This document shows positions 47,036 through 58,109 of a DNA stretch of 64,000 nucleotides, piece by piece (the stretch's first letter is position 1; every line of letters starts with the position of its first letter). The stretch is from contig JAPEHQ010000003.1 in the NCBI GenBank assembly GCA_027405735.1, forward strand, positions 2,294,001 through 2,358,000, given 5' to 3'. A model generated the notes under the pieces. The model worked only from the letters and a program-made list of their open reading frames with translations. It was not told the origin of the DNA and made no database searches. This DNA is from Mucor racemosus. Its lineage: Eukaryota > Mucoromycota > Mucoromycetes > Mucorales > Mucoraceae. A program made the translations under genes and the position numbers.

Positions 47036-47215
47036 TTGGTGTCAATCCGGGTTTTGCCTGCCAAATTTACTAGTATGCATACTGTATCATATGCATTAAT
47101 CAAAAAGGAAAAAATTTGCTAGACATATGCAAAACTTATTAAGAAAAAAAAAGGATGATCATATTCGATAAGCAAGGTCATCGGAGATTCTCTTTCGAAA
47201 TTCATATCCTAATAC

Positions 47216-47320
47216 CAAAGGATTCCCCTTTGGCGGATTTGAACTCATGAATATGTGTGTCCCACTCAATTTGTAGCGCATGCGCTACCTGTTAAGCTTG
47301 TCACTCTCCTTTGGTCTACA
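47216..47320 (-). other. tRNA-like relic and small hairpins
   Basis: The minus strand shows an A-box-like AAGCTTAACAGG and a B-box-like AGTTCAAATCC about 50 bp apart, with a 16-bp palindrome GTAGCGCATGCGCTAC between them and a CCAAAGG...CCTTTGG hairpin just beyond. Acceptor, anticodon and T stems do not pair properly, so it is not a working tRNA. It could be a tRNA pseudogene or a tRNA-derived SINE head. Confidence 0.3.
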
Positions 47321-47853
47321 ATTTTAATCCGCGTATTTGTGGACATGTATTTGTCAGTTTTTCACTAATTTGGGAAATGCAGCAAATTAAGGTGTATTTT
47401 TTCTTTTTGGAAATGATAGCAGAGCTTTTTAGAAATTGGTAGTAGTCATCATCTGGAAAAAATGCGGATTTTTGATGGAGGTATAGACAAAACTCAATTT
47501 TAGTACATTAATATTAAGCTGTATAACATAAAAATTGAATATAATGGACAAATATAAAGCAATGTTTGCCAAAATGGGAGTTAGTATAACAGGATCTACA
47601 GCGCACAGAAACTCAAGTGATATTCAACAGATGCAGTTGCATTTGGAAATTCAGTTTTTAGGGGTAGAAACACCTAGAATTATAAATTATACTGGATAAC
47701 CAAAGTACGCATTGTACATCAAAGTAAAGACAGACACCAACGTTCTAATCCACCAGTGTTACATGCAGATATCAACTGTATAATCTCTACCAATGCGAAA
47801 TAATAATACGGTATACTGTATGAATCAATTAGTTTGACAATTATAATCAATGC

Positions 47854-47897
<44 letters not shown>
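47854..47897. repeat. TAA trinucleotide microsatellite
   Basis: About 14 perfect TAA units in a gene-free stretch between fragment D and repeat C. Confidence 0.9.
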
Positions 47898-47973
47898 GGA
47901 TCAAGTTTTTAAAGTAATAACAAAAAACTACCAACAGTATACTAGTGAATTGTAATTTAATGCACTATCGTTA

Positions 47974-50320
47974 AATATGGCCGAATATTAATGAACCAGA
48001 TAAAATACAACTGGTAAAAAACCACTGATACTCAATGTAAAACGAGGTCAAGATTGATAAAAGGCATTTTTCATTAAACTCAACTAGATGTTGAATACTC
48101 ACCATATGTGATTAGTATCATTTTGTCTTTTATTTAATTGTTGTGCAATTAAAAATCAAGATTTTCATAGCTTATAACAATGAAAATGGAATGTTTCTGA
48201 TTTTAGACTGACATTTATCATAAGGCGGGCTGACGATACGTTTGATACTACTGTAGATGGAACCAGTCAGCAACTTAATTTATGGAATTTGAATGCAAAT
48301 ACCGAGGAAGCATTTGTAAGTACTTAAATCGGTTCTGGTAAAACATTAAATAAATTGGCTTGTTAGTAATAATAGATTCCAGTGATGATGGTCATGTTTA
48401 TGTTTATGATATTGGAGAGGTAAAACTAAAACTCAATGTAAATCACCTCTAGCGCAATAATTATAAAGCAAGACTATATTGTCATCAAATAATCTACCAC
48501 ACAACATTAACATGTATAAACATTTACAGTAATTAAGCTTGAATCAAGTGGGTACAACATCGTAAATTCTTGAAAAAGTTCTCAAGTATTATAAAATCTC
48601 TTATTTTTAAGACTTACAAGGCTTATAAGCGGAATATTAATTTAGAAAATTATTTTTGTCCAGATCATCAATTTTGACATTTTTGAAATTTTTTTTCTGA
48701 TTTTGCAAATCTGGAGCGAATTATACTACCAATTATGAAAACAAAAAATATACACATATACTAAATTTAGTGCTCTATCGGCTCAATAAAAAATAACCAG
48801 CAGTTTTATTGCAAAATATTATATGAAAATCCTTTAATCAAAAATCCGTTTTTGGGCCAAAAGTGTTAAGTTTAATTAATTAACATTTAATATTAAGCTT
48901 TTATAGAATGTGTGTTAGCTACGGCTACAATTTTCTCTCACAATGTAGTATATTTAAACGTTGATTTTGGTATCAAAATTTGATTTTTCTGTTTTTTGAT
49001 CAAAATCATGAGTGTTGGTAAGGGTAAAATGAGTCCCAAAAATGTCCGCTACAAAAACTGAATTTTCAGACTGTATGTGGTTAAATATAAAAAAAGTGAA
49101 AAAAAAGAAACGCTTTTTTATTTAAAACTTAGATATACCATAGTATAAGAGACTTAACAATTCAATCTTGCTATGCTCAATTACGGCGTTGCTCTATGGG
49201 CTCGCTTTTGTAATTTTTTAATGAATGTATGATATAACAGACGGCTTTTCTAGTAGAAAAATGTATGTTTGTTGTTTCTATGATAACAGATATTGCCTAT
49301 TTTGTTCAGTTTATGATCCATGCTCTGTAATAATGCTGCTTTTGCATTGATTGAAACTAGCAATTTATCAGGAGTTTAATTGGGCTAAATAATGTAAAGC
49401 CTTGAGAATCGTTTTCTACGTGTGTTGTTTCTCCCTTTTTGTTTTCATATTATTCCAAGGATACATTCACCGTTTGGTGAGGCATATCAGACTATCAAGC
49501 TGATATTATTTTCTTTTGTTTGAATACGCATGCTAACATAAGCGACTAATATTTTTAATACAGGGAGCAGTCTATATTAGCGACTGATATTTTCATTTAA
49601 CCGCATTCTAAGATCAAATATCATTATTTACTACTGCATTGTTGGACTTATTTCTTGATTACCAGATCAAATTGAAGGCAATGATATTTATATCTACGCA
49701 ATGGAAAGCCAGAATTGGCTTCAAACTCACGAACTGTCCCAGAAAAGTAATAAAATTTCAAATGAAATAGAAACAAAAAAAAAGAATAATCTAATGTCTT
49801 GCTTAATAACGATAGCTTTGATCGTAGGACCGTAGCTATACTACTTGATAACAAATCGTTTTACAGCTGACAATCGTAAACTAAAATAGTAAGTTTACAG
49901 AAGGTTAATTTGTTTAAATTTTATGAGTGATAAAGTACCATCTATAATCTTAGATTTGGCCTGCATATAAATTTAAGTAGTAAGCGTTATTTAAGTTTAT
50001 GCTCGAGCAAAAACCATTGTTGCTGTAAACATATTTACAATTGACGATAATTGTATATATATCGGCTCTTGTATGTATCGCTCTACATTAATAATGCTTT
50101 GAATTGTATCGTCTATAATTTATATTAATAAAAACAAACGTAACTTAAAAACCCATTCCAGTAAAAAATGTGATGTGATTTTGAGAATGGCATGATGCTC
50201 CTGTGCAAACCAATTTGTGCTCATACTGGTGACTCAGTAGGCCACTTATTAGAAATAGCACTAGATTTATCCAAAAACCAGTATATATGGCAATGACAAC
50301 TACCAGAATTAGGAATGAAT
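47974..50320 (+). mobile_element. Repeat C: single (unpaired) arm of the same family
   Basis: It is colinear with the right arms of A and B: AACGATTT/GCCGAATATT start, dynein fragment (48225-48419), the TTAACATTTAA mini-palindrome, the GGCGTTGCTCTATGGGCTC block (about 49183), the AAAAACCCATTCCAGTAAAA block (about 50149) and the distal ATATGGCAATGACAACTACC end. A deletion near 48064 joins ATAAAAGGC to TTTCATTAAACTC. No inverted partner lies nearby. It ends about 240 bp from the 3' end of the second hexosaminidase gene. Confidence 0.8.
48225..48419 (+). pseudogene. Captured dynein intermediate chain WD fragment, copy 5
   Basis: After CATAAG the frame gives ADDTFDTTVDGTSQ, then a 3-bp insertion, LNLWNLNANTEEAF, a stop, and a degenerate middle with the WDKEG part missing. 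It ends SSDDGHVYVYDIGE at a GT edge (GAGGTAAAAC). The canonical Gly of VDGT is kept here and in copies 1-2 but is Arg in repeat B. Confidence 0.7.
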
Positions 50321-50557
50321 GTCCAGTTTATGCATAGTATAACATGTAGGAATTAAAAGCAAAATCTTTATTTTAGGCATCGATTAAAAGCTCACAAATG
50401 TTGACGTTAAATTCATTACAAACTGGATTAAACGAGTACGAATTTTATTATTATTATTAAAAGTTATTATTTTGATTGATTTCAAGAACAATATAAATTA
50501 TTCAAAAAATACATTAATGTGTTTGTTGATTTTCTTGACTTATTCTTTTAAAGGCTA

Positions 50558-52313
50558 CTAATTGACGTTTGGGTCGTTAAGATCGCAAGCGTTTGGATGA
50601 CGAGCACAATACTTGGGTTGAACAGGTTCAGCATCAATGCCACGAGCTTGAAGACGATAAACCCAATCATAGAAACGTTCAGATGCAGTCTTGACAGTAC
50701 GTCTAACACCCTTATTATCGTATGAACCAGACCAGTAGATCTCAGCACCAGCAGCAGAACGAGGCCAAAGTCGACCATCAATAACAGTGGGACCAGTTTG
50801 TTCACTCCACATTGCCAATTCACCACCCAAAACCTTACCCTTATGAGACTTTTCAATACCATAGGTTAAATCATAACTATAAATACGTTGCCATGTCTTG
50901 AAAGGAGCACACCATGAACCACCTACACCTCCATAATTGAAGACATCATCTGCGGTTTCAGTTTGGGTAGGACTAAGATAACGTTCATCGTTACCAACCC
51001 AGCCACCATGACCGCAATCAAGATAAAAGTAATCATAGTTTGTAACAATAACATCATGACCGATTGAAGTATAAGTAGAAGGAGGCTTGAGCCATGCTTG
51101 CACAATAGTGTTTTTAGGGTAACTTCCACCATCCTTGATAGGATCTTCCCAAATGATAGGACGCTTCTCAGTTTCATTGTTAACAAAAGCCAATAATTTG
51201 TTTGTCCATTCAAACCATATTTCATGAGTAGTCAGATTGTTCTTCTTACTATATTCTTGAATACCAGCATCCAATTCCCAACAAGCAGTATTGATTTCAT
51301 CACCACCAGTGTGATAAAGAGAGTCAGGGAAAACTTGGGCAGCTTCCTTAATAAGGTCCTTGATAAGGCCAAATGCTTCATCATTAATAGGATCTGATGA
51401 ACAAAGCTATTAATATTGTAATCATAAAATGTTTAGTATATAATTCCTCACCCAATTGACCAGCAGGAGGCTCAGCGGCATAAGCAGCCCAGAATTCATC
51501 TGTGCAAATCATGTAATCAGGATGAGATTCAACAATAGAAGCAGTGTGAGCAGGCATATCCAATTCTAAAACTACACGAATACCACGCTCTTCAGCATAT
51601 GCAAGGATCTTCTTGACATCAGATTGACTGTACACCTCTTTGCTAGAATAAGCACCCTTTTCCGAAAGTTCTGGATGATTCTTAAAGTATAGTGGCCATG
51701 ATTGAGAGTCAGTTGCATGCCAATGTAATACATTCATTTTGTTGTATGCTTGAGCATCTAATACACGCAAAATATCCTCAACAGGATAAAAGTTACGAGA
51801 TGTATCAAGCAAGATACCACGATGACCATAAGAAGGAGCATCAGTAATGTTGGCAGTGTGAGCAATCAACTTGTCACCTTCAGAAAGAACCAATTGAGAA
51901 AAAGTTTCCAAGGCACGAAGAGCACCAACCCAAGTTTTAGCTCTTAAATTAGCAAAACCACCCAATTCAGGAACAACCAAATTGTATGATTCATCAACAT
52001 CAACATCAAGTTTAGCAGAGTTATCAGATACTTGGAAATTAATGCCTTGAATTTCATTATGAGTCAGCTTGACAGTAGAATTATCAGTTGATACTTGAAC
52101 AGGAACCCACTTTTCTTTCTTGATCAAGGATAAATAACGATCGGCAGCGGCTTGTACATGTTTATTTTGAATACCTTGGAACTTAAAATTGTTTGAAACA
52201 ACTGCACTTGTTCCTGACCATTCAACATCTTGAGGAATTGGGAAGAGAAAAGTCTTGGCTTCGATACCAGCAGAAACCAAAGCGCAAGCAGCGACCAAGG
52301 AAAGTAATTTCAT
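50558..52313 (-). CDS. Secreted beta-N-acetylhexosaminidase, GH20 (2 exons)
   Basis: Two exons on the minus strand (52313-51452 and 51393-50558) give 565 residues. A signal peptide spans about residues 1-19 (MKLLSLVAACALVSAGIEAK). The barrel shows GILLDTSRNFYPVEDILR, LHWHATDSQSWPL, and the catalytic pair in YHTGGDE (Asp319-Glu320), then [11 protein letters not shown] and PKYCARHPNAC at the end. It should release GlcNAc from chito-oligomers during wall turnover or nutrition. Compared with the 624-residue gene at 22928 it lacks the acidic insert and has one intron instead of eleven, so the two are old paralogues, not a recent duplication. A TATA-like box lies upstream. Confidence 0.94.
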
Positions 52314-52384
52314 GATTGATTGTAAATAAAACTATGATAATTGAAAGGAGAAAATATGCAAAAAAAAAAAAAGGAAAACAAAAA

Positions 52385-52395
52385 GCTTATTTATA
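52385..52395 (-). promoter_or_regulatory. TATA-like box of the second GH20 gene
   Basis: On the minus strand TATAAATAAGC lies about 72-82 bp before the start codon at 52313. Spacing and sequence fit a core promoter element. Confidence 0.45.
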
Positions 52396-53169
52396 CAATT
52401 TATCATGATCCCTCAAACATGACACAAATATTATCTAATTAACAAAAAGAACCTCAACATCAATGTAATGTCCACATGAGAAATGAAGCAAATGACGAAT
52501 TACTGTTGCAATCTTTTATTATATAATAAATCTTTGTTTTGTAATAGAAACCCTTTCTTGTTATTCTCAGGGAAAAATCATGTAGTACATGAATTGATCA
52601 GTTAAGAGTACATTTGTAAAACGTTTTTGCAGAATTACTAGAAGACTTACGCTTTTAGATTATAGCACGAGTAGAAGCCTAATATGTAAGTTATATAATG
52701 AAATACTGCACTACTTGCTGTCATGGAAGTTTATTATATAATTTGAGTCAATATGATACGATATAAACATTGCTTTTCATTAGTAACTACTCGAATGACC
52801 TTCCGAGGAGTCTGGGCTGAGGTATCATTTCTAGAAAACCTTGTGTTCCATCAAAATGTTCCCATAGAAAACCCTTAAAAAAGGGTGCTATCTCTCTACT
52901 ATTTATACTATTGAACCATTATCTGATTACTGATTGATTCTAACCCACACTGCTTAAAACATAACTTAACTTTGTTTTTGCTATTATGATATGTAATATC
53001 ATGTTCAAGGTATACTTGGATACAACAACCGTCAGCATTGTCCCATTTATCCATTTGTTGAAGCCTGCATATGCATAATGCATTACACGAGTACAAAATA
53101 ATCAAAAAAAGAATCTATAGTACAACCCATTTGTTACTGAACCAAAAATCTAGAGAAACCACTTGCTAT

Positions 53170-53850
53170 TTATTTCTTGAAGCTTTTTAGTATCTTATTC
53201 TCGATATTCTCTTTGTACATACCAAGTTTATGTAAGTATTTATCTGTAAAGTGTTTCGATTTTGAGTTATCTTGAAAACTGAAAACCTTTCCATTATGCA
53301 CAATAATAGAATCAATAAGGCTAATCGAGATTTCATAATACTTGTTAGTAATAAACCTCTTGATTCTAAGGCAATGGACTTCCAGCTTTGAATCAACATA
53401 ATTTTGAGAGTATACAAAGCCATATTCCTTGATGAACTCAAAAGAAAGCCGCCGTGAATTTGTGTAAATTTCAATGGTGTAATAGTCCCTTAAGGGAACG
53501 TAGATTTATTCAAATGCTGTAAATGGCATGTAAATCTTTACGTAATTGGTGCTTTTCGATACATATTCAGTTCATTGTCCAAACTAAATTGAAGTTGTGA
53601 ATGTAGCTTATTTGCCGAGGGGTTTCTTCTAATACACTGGGATGTAGCGTAACTCCAGTCAACATTAGTTCCTTCAATTCCAAAGCTTTATTTGATATAG
53701 TAATAAGATGAATTTTTCAATTATCATATGTGAAATACGTAAAACTCGAAGCCTTGAGAAATACGCCAAAATCAAGGATTTATCTGTCCGATCAACAATT
53801 CAAATATGCATAATCTTATATGCAAATTGAAGTATAAGAGACTATTTCCA
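53170..53850 (-). pseudogene. Decayed LRR/F-box-like gene relic
   Basis: On the minus strand, protein-like stretches appear in shifting frames: FSRLRVLRISHMIIEKF, then (frameshift) ALELKELMLTGVTLHPSVLE, a stop at about 53570, then (after another stop) VPLRDYYTIEIYTNSRRL and onward for about 90 codons to TAA at 53170. The L.VLRI..M and L.L.ELML.G leucine spacing resembles the LRR part of fungal F-box proteins. No start codon is available for the last frame. An unannotated intron could explain one break but not all. Family assignment is tentative. Confidence 0.4.
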
Positions 53851-54127
53851 ATTGAAGATCCATAAAAAAAAATGTAAAACTACTGTAGAGATCTTATAAT
53901 ATCTTTACTTTAAAATTTCAGTTGTTAATCAGTTTCAAGGAATAATAAAAAAAAACTCTTGAAAGTTTGAGTATCAACATGATGATGTTCATTGATGATT
54001 TGCATTTCTTTGTTTTTATGAACAAATAGCAATCTTCAAGAATATTTATTTATTAATTTTCAAAGCAACTGTACCAATAGATACATTTAATAAAATATTT
54101 AGGGTATTGATTCTAAAGGCCTGCCAT

Positions 54128-55340
54128 TTAATCGATCTCCATATCAATCGTTTCATCATTATTGGAGAAAGCCGCTCTCTTTAATTCAGTCTGTAATAGA
54201 CCCATCAATACATCTACCATAGGCCTTTCCTTAAATTCCATTGCAATACCTGGAAGATACTTGGTTGCATCAGCTGTTGGCCCGTTTGTTCGGTTCGTTA
54301 TATCACGAATTATGACGTTAGTAGGGTAGGCAGAGCTTTTATCTTCAAATGATAGACCAACGAGCATGCTTTGATCATATACATTGGTTACTTTGATTTC
54401 CACTTTATGTAAAGATTCACTTTGATATTTGATTTCAATAGGGTTTGATTTCTTTAACTGAGCAACCTCTTTCAAGATTTCTCTTTTAGTGACATAAGCT
54501 TGCAATTGGTCGTGTACAATACGAATGAATGTCTATATATGAATAAAATAAGAAATATATCACAAGTAAACTATAATATATACTCACATCGAAATTGTCA
54601 GGTAGATACTTTTCCTCTAAAGCATTCAAATGTATAAAAATCGGTATTGTATGATGCTCTATCACGGATCGACTAATTCGTTTAATTGATATCGAGTGGT
54701 GGATTTGATTTTTTTCGTACAGGATATAATATGATTCTTTATACGTTCTATTGTAAAATGTTTCGAGACGAATACAGCTGCGATTGCCTTTAAAATTGAA
54801 TATTGAACGACCTGCAAGTCGATGATAACTTATTGCTTCACGTAAACAACAAGATTCGACTGTTGACATCATTTTGGCAAATACCTATGAAACACGATTG
54901 TAAGATAATAGTTAAACATATAAAATGCAGAAATACCTCTTTTGTCATATCATCAAATTGATGTGTAGGTACTCGAGTAGGATCTATAAGAAATCAAAGT
55001 GCGTTTAAGTACTCAACGTATGATATCTGAAAATCAACAATATAACCTTGTACTAATTCCATAAGGGAGGATACAGTCATGTATTGTAGATCTTCCTCAA
55101 GTAATTCTTTCCTGAGCTGTTTATCTCTAACAGTTGCAGCTGCCACTGTTGATATAAAACACAAGTTAATTAATCCTGTACATGTATAAATTGGTTTGAG
55201 ACTTTACATCTTCTTCTCATTTCCTTGATATGAGCTTTTAATTTGTCATTTTCACTAGGTAAACTTTATTTTATTTCAATTAGCAAATTGGTTTATCATT
55301 CATATTATAATATTTTCATTTACAAAGCATCTTCATCCAT
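54128..55340 (-). CDS. Kinetochore protein, CENP-O/Mcm21 family
   Basis: Six exons on the minus strand (55340-55324, 55254-55208, 55145-55047, 54983-54937, 54884-54588, 54532-54128) give 303 residues. A short N-terminal coiled coil (ENDKLKAHIKEMRRR...RKELLEEDL) precedes the RWD-type region. Recognisable family marks are YHRLAGRSIFNF, CIRLETFYNRTYKESYYI, EHHTIPIFIHLNALEEKYLP and FIRIVHDQLQAYVTKRE. CENP-O/Mcm21 belongs to the constitutive centromere-associated network (COMA in yeast). The first exon is only 17 bp; it was placed because it alone supplies an ATG in frame. It shares a 199-bp divergent promoter with the HIRIP3-like gene. Confidence 0.82.
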
Positions 55341-55539
55341 TTTTATATATTCTACATTAAAGAAACAGAGTAATACAATTGTAGCTAATTTTGCCTTTCG
55401 TGACTAGTAGTATGGTGTGTTGGATGTTGGATGTTGGACGTTGGATGTCAAGCACGCGTTGTGTAATTTCACACCGCGAGTTTTGACCATTATCGCATCT
55501 TTTCATTTCAATCCACTTTCATATTGACATCTTTACATT
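55341..55539. promoter_or_regulatory. Divergent promoter with MCB-like site and TTGGATG repeats
   Basis: Between the two start codons lie an ACGCGT hexamer at 55454-55459 and, just before it, four tandem copies of a GTTGGATG-like 8-mer (about 55418-55449). ACGCGT is the MluI cell-cycle box bound by MBF at G1/S in yeasts. Both flanking genes act on chromosomes, which agrees with G1/S control; regulation itself is inferred. Confidence 0.5.
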
Positions 55540-57102
55540 ATGGTTTCATTAACAACAGAGCTTCTTGAAAAGCCAGAATTTCGTAATCAAGTTAAAAGGT
55601 TTGTTATCTTGTTCAATTCATACCCCATGATGGTCTCTAATGACAGGGTTTTTTTTATGGCAGTATTATCAAGAATGGCGATATCAGGTATAATTCAAAA
55701 TAGAAAATAACAGATATAAACGCTTTTTATTAAAACCTATCACTAGTTTATTAACAGCAACTCAAATTCGTAATGGATTGGAATCCTATTTCGTAAGTAC
55801 TCAAGTAATAATTTCCGGCATTCCTAATCTAATGCCATTTCAGGATTTGGAAAAAGATGCATTGAAGCAGAAGCCTTACAAAAAGACTGTCAATGAAATG
55901 ATAGACAAGATCTACGCTGAATTACAACAACAAGAAGAGCAAGAAACTCAAGAGAAAACACCCGAGGCTACTGATTCCAGTAGGGAAGCATCTCCTGCCA
56001 AGCCCTCCCCAAAGAAAAGAAAGGCAGCATCTCCCGAAAAATTTGATAAAAAGAGACCTAAAGTAGAATATGACAACGAAGAGGAAGAAGAGGAAGAAGA
56101 GGAAGAAGAGGAAGAAGAAGAAGAAGAAATTGTCAAGCCAAAGAAGGCTCATCAAAGAAAGAGACAATCAAAAAAAGTTATTTCAGAGAGTGAGGATGAA
56201 GGAGATGAAGATGAAGAAGAGGTTGAATCTCCATCGAAAGCTGATAAAAAGACAGAGGACGAGGAAATGAAAGATGTCAGCGATGAAGAAGATAAAGTAG
56301 AAGAGGAGGATTTCGATACACCACCCCCTTCCAAGAAAAAAGCCATAAAGAAGCCTATTAAAACAAATGCTGCTCCAGTATGTTGACTGACCAATGCAAA
56401 ACAAGATCATATTAATTTAATAATTCATTTTAGACTAAGAATGATGAGGCGATAAAACGACTCAAGCAATTTATCAACAAATGTGGTGTTCGTAAAGTTT
56501 GGTAATTGATTTTAATGTCAAGGTATAATATTCATTTCACTAAAATAATTCATGTATTTGAATGTTTTTTTAGGGCTAGAGAATTAGCGGATTGCAAGAG
56601 TGCAACAGCAGAAGTTCAAAAATTGAAGTCCATGTTAGAAGAATTGGGTGTACATGGAAGACCCACGTTTGAAAAGTGCGAGGCCGTCAAAAAGGAAAGA
56701 GAGTTAAAAGCAGAATTAGACAGTTTGGATACAAGTTTGATTATGAACGATACAGGACGCAGAACAAGGACCAGAAACAATGCTCAAAGCAAACCTTCTT
56801 ATGCAGTGGATGATTCTAGCAGCAGCGAAGAAGAAGAGGAAGAAGAAGAGGAGGAGGAAGAGGAGGAGGAAGGGTCTGAAAATGAGAATAAGGATGGAAA
56901 TGAAGAAGAAAAAGGAGAAAGTGGCAATCAGAGCGAAACTAAAGCAGATAATAATAATTCAAAAGAAGGATCAGAAAGTGAGGATGAAGAGTCTTCAGGG
57001 GTAAGTAATTTACACAAATTTGACAAAATCGTATGACTAATAAATTCATAATGTAATAAATAGGATGAATTCAAGGGCGATGATTCTGATTTTGATGCTT
57101 AG
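55540..57102 (+). CDS. HIRIP3/Chz-type histone chaperone-like protein
   Basis: Seven exons (55540-55598, 55664-55687, 55747-55792, 55844-56377, 56434-56501, 56574-57000, 57064-57102) give 398 residues. The N-terminal ~60 residues (TTELLEKPEFRNQVKSIIKN...LTATQIRNGLESYF) look like the DEK-C-like fold of HIRIP3. A long Lys/Glu linker has several poly-Glu runs and nuclear-localisation-like KKRK. The conserved C-terminal unit reads LKQFINKCGVRKVWARELAD then ...LKSMLEELGVHGRPTFEKC, as in HIRIP3. A second poly-Glu segment and an FDA end follow. HIRIP3 proteins bind H2A-H2B and HIRA. Two exons are tiny (24 and 46 bp), placed by frame. Confidence 0.78.
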
Positions 57103-58109
57103 GCATTGTTAATAATATTCCTGAAAAAAAAAAAATTAAAGACACCTAAAATTCCCTCAAATTCATTGTTAGTACATCTAGAAAAACGAAAATTGCATTA
57201 TCATAAAGCACAGCAGCAGCAGACTATATTTCAAATCCCGGTCAACTGCAACTTTTTAAATCTGTTTAAAAAGCTAGATTTTGATCATTTTTCAAAAATA
57301 AAAAAATATAGAGGGTGTATCAAAGAGGTATAGAATGCATTAAAGCCAAAACTTGATGGTGTTTCATCGAGAAGAGGTACTCGAAAAAACTCTACAAAAA
57401 TATGTATTTTCATTTTTAGATGCCGCTTCGTCTTTGTATCATTATCCGAAAGGATATAAACATAGCATGCTATTAGATTTAAAAAAAAAGAAAAGATGTA
57501 AAGTTTTGAAACCATCAATTTGGAATGTACAGGGAAAATTGACGTCCCAGAGGCTCGAAAATCAAATAATGTTTGAAAATTCATCGTAAAATGTTCCTGA
57601 TAAATTTACATTTGGACATGACAAACAGAGCAGCAAACCTTGCCTTTGGAAATTGATGAGTGATTATATTGTTATAAGCTGCACCTTTAAGACTGCTTTG
57701 AAGGATATATGCAAAAGAACTACGCTTCCTATATTGTGCGAATCAAAAATAGGCTGGAAAAGTCTTGGCTTTTATTGCTTTTCAAGAATTTCTTTTATGA
57801 ATTAAAGAAGAAAGCTATTTTTTCTTCGTGGTGTTACTTTGAGCATATGTCTATAGACATATTCGATTATCAGGCTATTGCCATTCAGTGTTGTCTGCGA
57901 AATGAGATTGGAATCAGTTAAATAATGAGTGTATTGTGTGGTACAATGTCTAGTTAATTACCAAAAAAGCAAATCGGGTCATGAATATAGTGGATTCACC
58001 TGCCCAGTAAAATGGATATCTTCTTGGTATAATACTCCCTTTTTTCCTTTTTCCTTTTATTCTTTTCCCTATTTTTATTATATTTTGAAGATAATTTTGA
58101 TAATAAAGC
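57103..58109. other. Intergenic region with short open frames
   Basis: Several frames of 60-99 codons occur on both strands (for example 57285-57584 minus and 57709-57921 plus). Some have protein-like composition (NRLEKSWLLLLFKNFFYELK), but none has a recognisable motif or joins to a neighbour by plausible splicing. It may contain a decayed gene. Confidence 0.4.

Noticed and set aside
53187..53474. Minus-strand ATG-initiated frame of 95 codons (MKFTQIHGG start)
   Set aside because: The frame one base away over the same stretch is far more protein-like and is reported as the LRR-like relic.
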